From an uncultured Opitutaceae bacterium (GTDB lineage Bacteria > Verrucomicrobiota > Verrucomicrobiae > Opitutales > Opitutaceae): a stretch of DNA of 13,187 nucleotides. Numbering within the stretch: position 1 is the first letter of the stretch; every line of letters starts with the position of its first letter. Positions 7,074 through 13,187 of this stretch are shown in pieces. The stretch is from the NCBI GenBank assembly GCA_946482625.1, contig CAMLSH010000055.1, positions 1 through 13,187 on the forward strand, read 5' to 3'. The translations under genes and the position numbers were made by a program. The notes below the pieces were generated by a model that saw only the letters and a program-made list of their open reading frames with translations, ran no database searches and had not been told where the DNA came from.

Positions 7074-7490
7074 GTCGCCATTCGCTTGAACTGCCCTGGG
7101 CCCGGCCCGGCTCCATCCCAGTCTTCTCCGGTGGCGGGCGTGAGCGCCACCGGTTTATTTCCAGCCATCGCCAAAACCAGCTGTGCATCAATACGCTCCT
7201 TCAAACAGGGCCCGATTTATCCGTCGGCGTCCAAGGGTTCTTCCATGAAGAAGTTAATGCGAGCGACATCCACCTGATTTTCCCCATGTGGAAAATCGAT
7301 TGCCGCATATTGTCCGGCTGGGCCATGCAGTATCGGCCCCCCAGCGGGTGATCGATTTAACTTCGCCCGTCCCGTTAAAATCGAACTGAATATCCTGAGC
7401 GAAAGAGGACACCGCTGCATCCAACAACAAGCAGCGATGCCGCGATAAGAGCACGCGGCTGAAGCCGGGCGGAGTATGCTTCTTCAACAC
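7070..7490 (-). pseudogene. Secreted glycoside-hydrolase-like protein, frameshifted 5' remnant
   Basis: Three successive - strand frames together read as one protein. The first, from a GTG at 7490, gives a degraded hydrophobic leader ending SSFAQ and then DIQFDFNGTGEVKSITRWGA, DTAWPS. Near 7314 it shifts to DNMRQSIFHMGK. Near 7280, in a GGGGAAAA run, it shifts again to NQVDVARINFFMEEPLDADG. A TAA at 7217-7219 interrupts it, and the same frame continues IGPCLKERIDAQLVLAMAGN, KPVALTPATGEDWDG until TGA at 7070. Two frameshifts and one stop establish decay. The pattern resembles secreted sugar-active enzymes of Verrucomicrobiota, but I cannot name a GH family. All catalytic parts downstream are lost. 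Confidence 0.6.
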
Positions 7491-8290
7491 TATTCGTGAT
7501 CGATCGTATTTTCACAATAACGTTTTGGGCAGAGGTGGCGACGCTCGCTCAAGGGCTGCCTCACGCGGAGACTTGATAACAGGCCCCCTTCCATGTTGGC
7601 GGAATAACTCGTGAGCTTCGGCGAAAATTCGCCCTGAGCAGTCCGGCAAAAAATACAACGAAGCTTTCGGCATTTGTGAGAAAAGCTCCCTAGCAGAGAA
7701 GTGGGGCTGTCAGGTGGGGTGGCACTTCCAAGTTAGCGGCTGACCATAAACAACTCGGCGCGACGCGTCGCTCCCCCGATCGGGTAAAAATCACCCGCTA
7801 CCCAAAACCTGACCGCCCGCGACTGCCGCCATTTCTGCCCAGTGCCGCGATGACTCTTCCGTATCGATCGCTCGGATAATATCCCCTCACGTCACCCCGA
7901 TTTTTTCCCGGGCGAGCCGTCTTCTTACTGTATGGCAGCCGCTGCGCTGTTGTCCGCGCCTTCTATTGCCCAAGCACAACAGCGTCACGCCTTACCCCCT
8001 TTGGGCTGACACCCGCCCGCCTCATCCGAGACGCCGCGTCCGATCTTTATTCGCTTATCCACCCCCACCAGTCCGAGGTACCGCCTGCATCCCGCGGTCA
8101 CGTCCTTTCGCCGCTAGCCCGCGCACCGGCATTCGGTCGCCTCAGGAACACACCCCTTATCCACCCCCATTTCGCGATCATTTTGTTTTCGGAGGTCGAT
8201 CGCCGCCCCACGTCCTCCGCATTCCGCCTCACCGGCGCACGGCGAGGTCGGTCTTCTCTGGGTGCGGCAATCCCAAAAACAAAACCCAAC
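7491..8290. other. 800-nt stretch without a confident gene
   Basis: No intact gene is convincing here. On the - strand an open frame 7512-7709 (ATG at 7673) reads MPKASLYFLPDCSGRIFAEA then HELFRQHGRGPVIKSPREAA; it is protein-like but unrecognised, and ends 21 nt before the degraded enzyme's GTG, so it may be another remnant. On the + strand a 25-codon ORF, 7932-8009, begins MAAAALLSAPSIAQAQQ, a textbook signal-peptide end. Just upstream, in another frame, SRLLTV would complete it, so it looks like a decayed secreted-protein start. The direct repeat CTTATCCACCCCCA occurs at 8054-8067 and 8156-8169. The promoter of the beta-helix gene at 8291 must lie in the 3' part, but I could not place it. 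Confidence 0.4.
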
Positions 8291-9226
8291 ATGAAAATAC
8301 CCTGTCGTCAGCTAACCCTGACCGCGGCCCTAGCCGCCCTGCTCGCCCTTCCCGGGGCGTTATCCGCTGCCACCGGCGAACTCACCCTATCCGGCTCCAC
8401 CTGGACCGCCAAGGTCGATGGCGTCACCCGCTACACGGGCTCCAGTCTCGCGGCGGCGGGAGCGGCCTGCGTATCCAATATGTCGAGCGGCGCCATCAAC
8501 CTCCGCGCCAGCGGCAGTGTCACCGGCGAGATCCGCCTGAAGTCCAATGTCACCTTCAACGGCAACGGCTACCAGATCAGCGCCACGCACTCCGGCGGCG
8601 TGATCCGTGCGCGCAACTCCAGCAGCACCGGCGCCTCCAATCTCCGCATCGGCGGCACCCCGTGGTTCGGCATGTATTTTCAGACATGCTCGAGCCAGAC
8701 GTTCAGCGGCATCTCCGGCACCGGCGGCATCCTCATGCGCATCGATCAATGCGCCGGCGGGCGCGGCTCCAACTTCAACGGCGGCAGCCCCAACTGCACC
8801 GCCTCCGGAAGCCACGGCGTCGAGACCTACGGCATCAACACCGCCACCCTCGGCACCGTCACCGCCACCGATCGCTCCGGCGGCTGCGGACTCCTGTTCA
8901 ACGAGACCAGCGTCGGCCGCGTCTCCAACGTCAACGGTACCCGCTGCAACTACTCGGGCGGTTACGCCGGCTACCGCCTCGCGAATAACAACTACGACTG
9001 CTACGCCAGCAGCCGCGTCACCTCGATCAGCTGCGGCCGCGGCTTCTTCAGCCTCACCGGCAGCAACAACAGCGCCGTCGCCAACCTCACCGCCACGAAC
9101 AACCGCGACATTGGCGTGTGGATACAAGACTGCGTGAACGTGCGCGTCGTCAACGGCACCGTTTCCGGCTCGGCCTGCAAGTCCGTCTCCGGTTCCGGCT
9201 CCTACGCCAACGTCGTCTGCCAGTAA
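8291..9226 (+). CDS. Secreted Cys-rich beta-helix-like protein, paralog 1
   Basis: The product has 311 residues. The signal peptide covers 1-26 (hydrophobic TAALAALLALPGALS, cleavage likely before ATGELTLSG). The mature chain is rich in Gly, Ser, Thr, Asn and Cys, with short strand-turn periods such as GVIRARNSSSTGASNLRI, FSGISGTGGILMRIDQC and VRVVNGTVSG, as in right-handed parallel beta-helix (pectate-lyase-like) proteins. An N-terminal module, GSTWTAKVDGVTRYTGSS, precedes the helix. No lyase, hydrolase or epimerase catalytic motif is certain, so enzyme activity is unproven; a structural or carbohydrate-binding role is also possible. The many Cys suggest disulfides after export. The ATG at 8291 gives the signal peptide; AACCCAAC precedes it, with no SD. 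A closely related paralog follows 201 nt downstream. A strong terminator lies 24 nt after the stop. Confidence 0.8.
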   Translation: MKIPCRQLTLTAALAALLALPGALSAATGELTLSGSTWTAKVDGVTRYTGSSLAAAGAACVSNMSSGAINLRASGSVTGEIRLKSNVTFNGNGYQISATHSGGVIRARNSSSTGASNLRIGGTPWFGMYFQTCSSQTFSGISGTGGILMRIDQCAGGRGSNFNGGSPNCTASGSHGVETYGINTATLGTVTATDRSGGCGLLFNETSVGRVSNVNGTRCNYSGGYAGYRLANNNYDCYASSRVTSISCGRGFFSLTGSNNSAVANLTATNNRDIGVWIQDCVNVRVVNGTVSGSACKSVSGSGSYANVVCQ

Positions 9227-9250
9227 TCCGGCGTTCGTCCGAATACCCCC

Positions 9251-9287
9251 CGCCGCGATGGCTCACCCCGGCCATCGCGGCGTTTCT
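9251..9287 (+). terminator. Terminator of beta-helix paralog 1
   Basis: A perfect 12-bp stem, CGCCGCGATGGC (9251-9262) against GCCATCGCGGCG (9271-9282), with loop TCACCCCG is followed by TTTCTTG. It is homologous to the terminator at 10406. Confidence 0.85.
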
Positions 9288-9427
9288 TGAGCTTTCTTCG
9301 TTCTTTCCCCTTTCCCCGGCGTACTCGCACCGCCGGCGGATCGATCCCTCCGCCTTCCGCCCGGTCCCCGGTCGGGAGTTCCCCGGAAATCGAATAACCT
9401 GCGACACACACCCACGATAAACACCCC

Positions 9428-10375
9428 ATGAAATACCAACCACGCAAGGCGCTCGCCTTGATCTCAGCCGCGATCGCTTCGTTCGCACTCACCTCCGCGG
9501 CCTCGGCCGCCACCGGTGAGGTCTCGCTCTCCGGCTCCACCTGGACCGGCAAGGTCGACGGCGTCACGAAATACACCGGTTCCAGCATGTCCGCCGCCGG
9601 CAATGCCTGCGTCGCCGCCATGAGCAGCGGCACCCTCCGTCTCTACAACGGCGGCAACACCAGCGGCACCATCAACCTCAAGTCCAACGTCAAAGCCGAC
9701 GGCTGGGGCAACACCTTCACCGGTGTCAGCGGTGCCGCCAACGGCATCCTCCGCGCGCGCAACTCGTCCTCCACCGGCGCCAAGAACATGGTCTGCGCCG
9801 GCGGCCAGTGGTTCGGCATGTATTTCCAGACCTCCTCCGGCCAGACGTTCAGTGGCATCAATGGCGGCGCCGGCATCCTCATGCGCATCGACAACTGCGC
9901 CGGTGGCGGCGGCTCCAACTTCGCGGCTGGCAGCCCCAACTGCACCGCATCGGGCGGCCACGGCGTCGAGACCTACGGCATCACGGGCACAACGTTCAGC
10001 ATCATCACCGCGACCGACCGCTCCGGCGGCTGCGGCATCATGTTCAACCCGTCCACCACCGCCAGCGGCACCTACGTCAACGGCACGCGTTGTAACTACT
10101 CCGGTGGATACGCCGCCTTCCGCGCGGGCACCAGCACCGGCATCACGATCGGCACGGTCCGCGCCACCTCCTGCGGCCGCGGCATCTTCACGCTGGTCAA
10201 CCCCCGCGACATCACCGTCACCAACCTCTACGCCGACGGCTGTCGCGACATCGGCGCCTGGCTCGAGTCCTCGCATAATGTCCGCATCAACGGCGGCTAC
10301 GTGAGGACCTCCGGCTCCTGCTTCGCGATCACCAACGGCAGCACTAACTGCGTGGTCAACGTGAGCTGCCAATGA
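9428..10375 (+). CDS. Secreted Cys-rich beta-helix-like protein, paralog 2
   Basis: The product has 315 residues. The signal peptide covers 1-28, ending SAASA before ATGEVSLSG. It aligns with paralog 1 over its full length with few gaps. Shared blocks include GSTWTxKVDGVTxYTGSS, RARNSSSTGA, WFGMYFQT, QTFSGI, GILMRID, GSPNCTASG, HGVETYGI, TATDRSGGCG and NGTRCNYSGGYA, and both end in a Val-rich strand and a final CQ. Gly/Asn-rich strand-turn periods predict a right-handed beta-helix. Most Cys positions are shared, but paralog 1 has an extra Cys-containing turn (NYDCYASS) where paralog 2 has GTSTGITIG. The leader and N-terminal ~25 residues are unrelated in detail, as expected for a signal peptide. 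ACACCCC precedes the ATG, with no SD. The 140 nt after the first terminator should hold a separate promoter. The function is unknown; pectin or other polysaccharide binding or cleavage is a guess from the fold. Confidence 0.8.
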   Translation: MKYQPRKALALISAAIASFALTSAASAATGEVSLSGSTWTGKVDGVTKYTGSSMSAAGNACVAAMSSGTLRLYNGGNTSGTINLKSNVKADGWGNTFTGVSGAANGILRARNSSSTGAKNMVCAGGQWFGMYFQTSSGQTFSGINGGAGILMRIDNCAGGGGSNFAAGSPNCTASGGHGVETYGITGTTFSIITATDRSGGCGIMFNPSTTASGTYVNGTRCNYSGGYAAFRAGTSTGITIGTVRATSCGRGIFTLVNPRDITVTNLYADGCRDIGAWLESSHNVRINGGYVRTSGSCFAITNGSTNCVVNVSCQ

Positions 10376-10405
10376 TCTCCGGCTGATTTCCAGCTCCGCA
10401 CACCT

Positions 10406-10440
10406 GCCGCGACGGCTCACCCCAGCCGTCGCGGCTTTCT
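10406..10440 (+). terminator. Terminator of beta-helix paralog 2
   Basis: A 12-bp stem, GCCGCGACGGCT (10406-10417) against AGCCGTCGCGGC (10424-10435), with loop CACCCC is followed by TTTCTCATTCT. It shares the stem core and the GGCTCACCCC apex with the terminator at 9251, with a compensatory T:A to C:G change in the stem. Confidence 0.85.
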
Positions 10441-10467
10441 CATTCTGTTCTCCGATTCTTCTTCACG

Positions 10468-12801
10468 ATGCCCCGCTCGCGCTTCCGCCCCGCTCTCCTG
10501 CTTTCCGTCTGTCTCGCCGCCCTCGCCGGCTACGGCCTCGCTCGCTACCGCGGCACCCACGCGACGACCGGCATCCGTCCCGATTCCATTTCCCGCCTCG
10601 CCAACGACGACGACGCCAACCGCCTCGCCGAACGGCTCGCCGCCGAATGCCGCGCCGGTATCTGGCACTCCAACCGCGAGTGGGAAAACACTTTCCTCGC
10701 GCTGCCCGCGTCGCACTTCGACCGCCTAGCCTCGGCCGTGCGCAACCACCTCACTTCTCCCGCGCAAAGCGAGTTGCGCCGCGTTCTCTTCGGTCACTGG
10801 GGCCGCGTCGCTCCCGCCGCCGCCGTTTCCTTCGCGTCCAGTTTGCCCGCCGGTCCGTGGCGCGACGCCATCTCCGTTTCCCTCCTGCAAAGCTGGATTC
10901 GCTCCGACCTCGCCGCCGCCCTCGCCTGGGTGCGCGCGATGCCTCCGGGCGAATTACGCACCGAAGCGCTTCAACTCTCCCTGCCCTTCTTTGCCGCCCT
11001 CGATCCGGAGGCCGCGCTCAACCTCATCGCGCTCGTCCCGTCCGTGTATCGGGCGACCGCCTACACGTCTGTCTTCGAAGCCTGGGCCGCGATCGATCCC
11101 GCCGCCGCCGCCGCCCGTGCCGCTCGCCTCGAACTCGCCTGGCCCGAGCAACTCGCCGCCTTCGAGGGTGTAGCCCGCGCTTGGGCGCTCTCCGCTCCCC
11201 GCGACGCACTTGCCTGGGCCGACACGCTTCCCCTCGGCCGGATGAAAAACACCGTCGTCGAGCGTATCCTCTCTCTCTGGACAGCCCACGACCCGCAAGG
11301 CGCCGCCGCCTACGCCCTCTCGCTCCCCGCCGGCGCCCTCCGCGCCGCCGCCCTCGCCCACGTCGCGTCCCACTGGCCCGCCAGCGATCCGCAAGGCGCC
11401 GTGCGCTTCGCCGAAAAACTCCCCGCCGGCAATCAGCGCAACGTGCTCCTCCGCGACCTCGTCGACTCGTGGGCCAACACCGATCCCGCGGCCGCCCTCG
11501 CCTACGCCCAGGCGCTTCCGTCCGGCGCGATCAAACCCGAACTCGTCGGCGCCGTCCTCGAACGCCTCGCCATCGATCAACCGCGTCAGGCGTTGGAAAC
11601 CGCCAAAAACCTCCCACCCGGCCTCGTCCGCAACCACGCGCTCTCCGTGGTGCTCACCGAAGTTTCACGGCGCGATCCCGAGACCGCCCTCGCCTTCATC
11701 AGCGACACGCCGCCCGGCGACGCCCGCAACCACCTACTCCGCCACATCGGCGATTATCTCTCCGGTGAAGACGCCGCCACAGCCTCGCGTTTCGTCACGC
11801 TCCTCCCGCCCGGCGAACTCCAAAACCGCGCCATTCCTTACATCGTCGACGGTCTTGCCCAGAAAGATCCCGCCGCCGCGAAAGCGTGGGCCCTCTCGCT
11901 TCCCGAGGGCAGCCAGCGCACCCAGGCGTTGCAAAGCTACACCGTCGCTCTCGCCAAAACCGATCCCGAGGCCGCCGTTGCGCTCGCCGCAAACATGCCC
12001 GCGGCCGAGGGCGGCGCCGCCGTTCTCGAATCGACCCTCGCCGAGTGGGTCGCCCTTTCCCCGGGTTCCGCCACCGCTTGGGCCGCCGGTCTGCCTGAAG
12101 GCCCCACCCGCCAAAACGCATTCCTCACCATCGTCACGCGGCTCGCGCACGCCGACCCGGCATCGGCCATGGACCTCGCCAGCGTGATCACCAGCGGGGA
12201 AGACCAGGCCCTCGCCGCCAACGACCTCGCGCTCGCCTGGTCCCGTCTCGATCCGGAAAAAGCCTTCGCCCGAGGCAACGAACTTCCGCCTTCCATCCTC
12301 CGCCGCGAATTCATGTCCAACCTGATCGGATACTACGCGCAGATCGCTCCGCGCGAAGCCATCGCCCTGGCGCAAAAACTTCCCGCCCACGAAATCCCCG
12401 TCGCCGCTCTCGCCACCGCCACCCAGACGTGGGCCGACCAGGACCCTGCCGGCGCCGCCGCCTGGTCGGAGCGCCTGCCTCCCGGCGAACTCCGCGCGAG
12501 CGCTCTGGCCGCCGTCACCACAAACTGGGCACGCCTCGATCCCGTCGCCCTCGATCGCTGGCTGACCCAGCTCCCCGCCGACGCCTCCCGCGAACACGCC
12601 GCGGCTGCCTACGTGCAGGCGACTGTCGCCCAACGTCCCGTCGATGCCGCGCGCTGGGCCGCCAGCATTAACCAACCCCACCTCCGCCGCGAGGCGATCG
12701 AGACCGTCGCCAACAGCTGGTGGCGCATCGATCCCTCCGCCACCGCCGCCTGGCTGCGCTCCGTCGGCGCGCAAGATCTCGTGCGAGCGCCTCTCCGCTG
12801 A
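10468..12801 (+). CDS. Membrane-anchored 32-residue-repeat alpha-solenoid protein
   Basis: The product has 777 residues. One N-terminal hydrophobic segment (8-24, ALLLSVCLAALAGYGLA) after a basic start suggests a signal anchor; C15 lacks a good lipobox. From residue ~110 to the C terminus the chain is about 20 consecutive repeats of 32 residues with consensus WAxxDPxAALAWAxxLPxGxxRxxALxxVxxx. Examples are WTAHDPQGAAAYALSLPAG and WADQDPAGAAAWSERLPPG. Each unit predicts two short helices joined at the LPxG turn, giving an alpha-solenoid like HEAT or TPR arrays. Such proteins are frequent in Verrucomicrobiota and are uncharacterised; a protein-binding scaffold in the periplasm is the plausible role. 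There is no catalytic motif. The start ATG follows CTTCACG with no SD. The next gene begins 7 nt after the stop, so they are probably co-transcribed. Long ORFs on the other frames here are shadows of high GC. Confidence 0.85.
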   Translation: MPRSRFRPALLLSVCLAALAGYGLARYRGTHATTGIRPDSISRLANDDDANRLAERLAAECRAGIWHSNREWENTFLALPASHFDRLASAVRNHLTSPAQSELRRVLFGHWGRVAPAAAVSFASSLPAGPWRDAISVSLLQSWIRSDLAAALAWVRAMPPGELRTEALQLSLPFFAALDPEAALNLIALVPSVYRATAYTSVFEAWAAIDPAAAAARAARLELAWPEQLAAFEGVARAWALSAPRDALAWADTLPLGRMKNTVVERILSLWTAHDPQGAAAYALSLPAGALRAAALAHVASHWPASDPQGAVRFAEKLPAGNQRNVLLRDLVDSWANTDPAAALAYAQALPSGAIKPELVGAVLERLAIDQPRQALETAKNLPPGLVRNHALSVVLTEVSRRDPETALAFISDTPPGDARNHLLRHIGDYLSGEDAATASRFVTLLPPGELQNRAIPYIVDGLAQKDPAAAKAWALSLPEGSQRTQALQSYTVALAKTDPEAAVALAANMPAAEGGAAVLESTLAEWVALSPGSATAWAAGLPEGPTRQNAFLTIVTRLAHADPASAMDLASVITSGEDQALAANDLALAWSRLDPEKAFARGNELPPSILRREFMSNLIGYYAQIAPREAIALAQKLPAHEIPVAALATATQTWADQDPAGAAAWSERLPPGELRASALAAVTTNWARLDPVALDRWLTQLPADASREHAAAAYVQATVAQRPVDAARWAASINQPHLRREAIETVANSWWRIDPSATAAWLRSVGAQDLVRAPLR

Positions 12802-12808
12802 GTCCGCC

Positions 12809-13187
12809 ATGCCCCGCCCCCCGCGCCAGACGCCGCCCACGCCGCCCGTTCCGATCACTGGCCATTGGTCACTGGTCATTGTCCATTCCGCGCCCCTACG
12901 CGTCGCGCTTCTCGCTCTCCTCCTCCTCGGCGCAATCATCTTCTCTTACCAACCCGCCTGGAACGCCGGCTTCATCTGGGATGACGACGAGTACGTCACG
13001 CACAACCCGCTGCTCACGGCGCCCGACGGCCTGCACCGCATCTGGTTTTCCACCGACTCGCCGTCGCAATATTTCCCCCTCGTCTACACGAACTTCCGCG
13101 CCCAACACGCACTCTGGGGCCTCAACCCCGCCGGCTTCCACTGGGTCAACATCCTCCTCCACGCCGTCAACGCCCTGCTCCTCTGGC
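12809..13187 (+). CDS. TMTC/PMT-like multi-pass membrane protein (5' part)
   Basis: 126 codons are visible and the frame runs off the right edge. Residues 1-15 are Pro-rich, 16-27 are encoded by a heptamer repeat, and 30-47 form the first membrane helix (LRVALLALLLLGAIIFSY). FIWDDDEYVTHNPLL (55-69) carries the acidic DDD motif on the first extracytoplasmic loop, followed by GLHRIWFS, YFPLVYTNF, LWGLNPAGFHWVN and LLHAVNALLLW. This order matches the N terminus of PMT/TMTC-like GT-C glycosyltransferases, which in Verrucomicrobiota and Planctomycetota usually carry C-terminal TPRs. In that family the acidic loop binds the lipid-linked sugar or metal. No in-frame ATG, GTG or TTG lies between 12809 and the first helix, so 12809 is the start by exclusion. 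The 7-nt gap after the solenoid gene implies an operon. Confidence 0.8.
   Translation, partial: MPRPPRQTPPTPPVPITGHWSLVIVHSAPLRVALLALLLLGAIIFSYQPAWNAGFIWDDDEYVTHNPLLTAPDGLHRIWFSTDSPSQYFPLVYTNFRAQHALWGLNPAGFHWVNILLHAVNALLLW
12856..12887 (+). repeat. Heptamer tandem repeat (CAYTGGY, 4.5 units) inside a CDS
   Basis: The units are CACTGGC, CATTGGT, CACTGGT, CATTGTC and a partial CATT. The 7-nt period recalls short tandemly repeated repetitive sequences known from cyanobacteria and other genomes. It encodes residues 16-27 of the TMTC-like protein, just before its first membrane helix; 7 is not a multiple of 3, so any copy change would shift the frame. Confidence 0.7.

Noticed and set aside
7725..7745. 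Possible sigma-54 promoter (TGGCAC box)
   Set aside because: No GC doublet lies at the required spacing for the -12 element, and there is no gene immediately downstream.
8387..10420. Long - strand open frames opposite both beta-helix genes (246 and 318 codons)
   Set aside because: They are Val/Ala/Gly/Asp-rich mirror frames of genes with clear signal peptides and paralogy; their similarity to each other only reflects the paralogy of the sense strand.
10647..12939. Long open frames in other frames of the solenoid gene (Arg/Pro-rich + strand, Gly/Glu-rich - strand)
   Set aside because: They show composition bias from GC-rich codons; the 32-residue repeat exists as protein only in the chosen frame.

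Overview
The window looks like a chromosomal segment of a GC-rich Verrucomicrobiota bacterium, most likely of the Opitutaceae type. This is inferred from a short (198-residue) EF-Ts, an S2 with an Ala/Lys-rich tail, starts that mostly lack a Shine-Dalgarno sequence, a 32-residue-repeat solenoid protein, a TMTC-like membrane protein and secreted carbohydrate-active proteins. No 16S rRNA is present, so the placement is not proven.

Layout. 1-872 (+): 3' part of a HupE/UreJ-like membrane protein. 873-1061: a pair of REP-like hairpins and a convergent terminator. 1062-2216 (-): a secreted GH105/GH88-type unsaturated glucuronyl/galacturonyl hydrolase. 2347-2754 (-): a DUF983 zinc-ribbon membrane protein. 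2755-3021: a long inverted repeat and the terminator of the rpsB-tsf operon. 3022-4542 (-): tsf and rpsB in the classical order. 4543-4889: divergent regulatory region. 4890-4966 (+): an initiator-type tRNA-Met(CAU) with several departures from the canonical initiator signature, followed by a strong terminator.

From about 5005 to 8010 the composition becomes less GC-rich and the DNA is largely a gene graveyard. It holds a metallophosphoesterase 3' remnant, a type I restriction hsdR remnant holding the Walker A motif, one apparently intact GT-A-fold glycosyltransferase, a broken ORF just upstream of it, a TPR fragment, a frameshifted secreted-enzyme remnant and a decayed signal-peptide ORF. 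Its position directly after a tRNA gene suggests a decaying genomic island, but no second attachment site was found in the window.

From 8291 to the end the sequence is again GC-rich, dense and all on the + strand. It contains two tandem paralogous secreted, Cys-rich, beta-helix-like proteins, each with its own terminator; the two terminators are themselves homologous and covary. A 777-residue membrane-anchored protein built of about twenty 32-residue repeats follows, then, 7 nt later, the start of a multi-pass TMTC/PMT-like protein whose 5' coding region contains a heptamer tandem repeat.

Functionally, the rpsB-tsf and tRNA block is translation housekeeping. The GH105 enzyme and the beta-helix pair point to extracellular polysaccharide processing, and the solenoid and TMTC-like genes probably form one transcription unit of unknown role. 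The most unusual items are the initiator tRNA variant, the duplicated beta-helix plus terminator unit, the repeat solenoid, and the rearrangement scars in the 5-8 kb interval.
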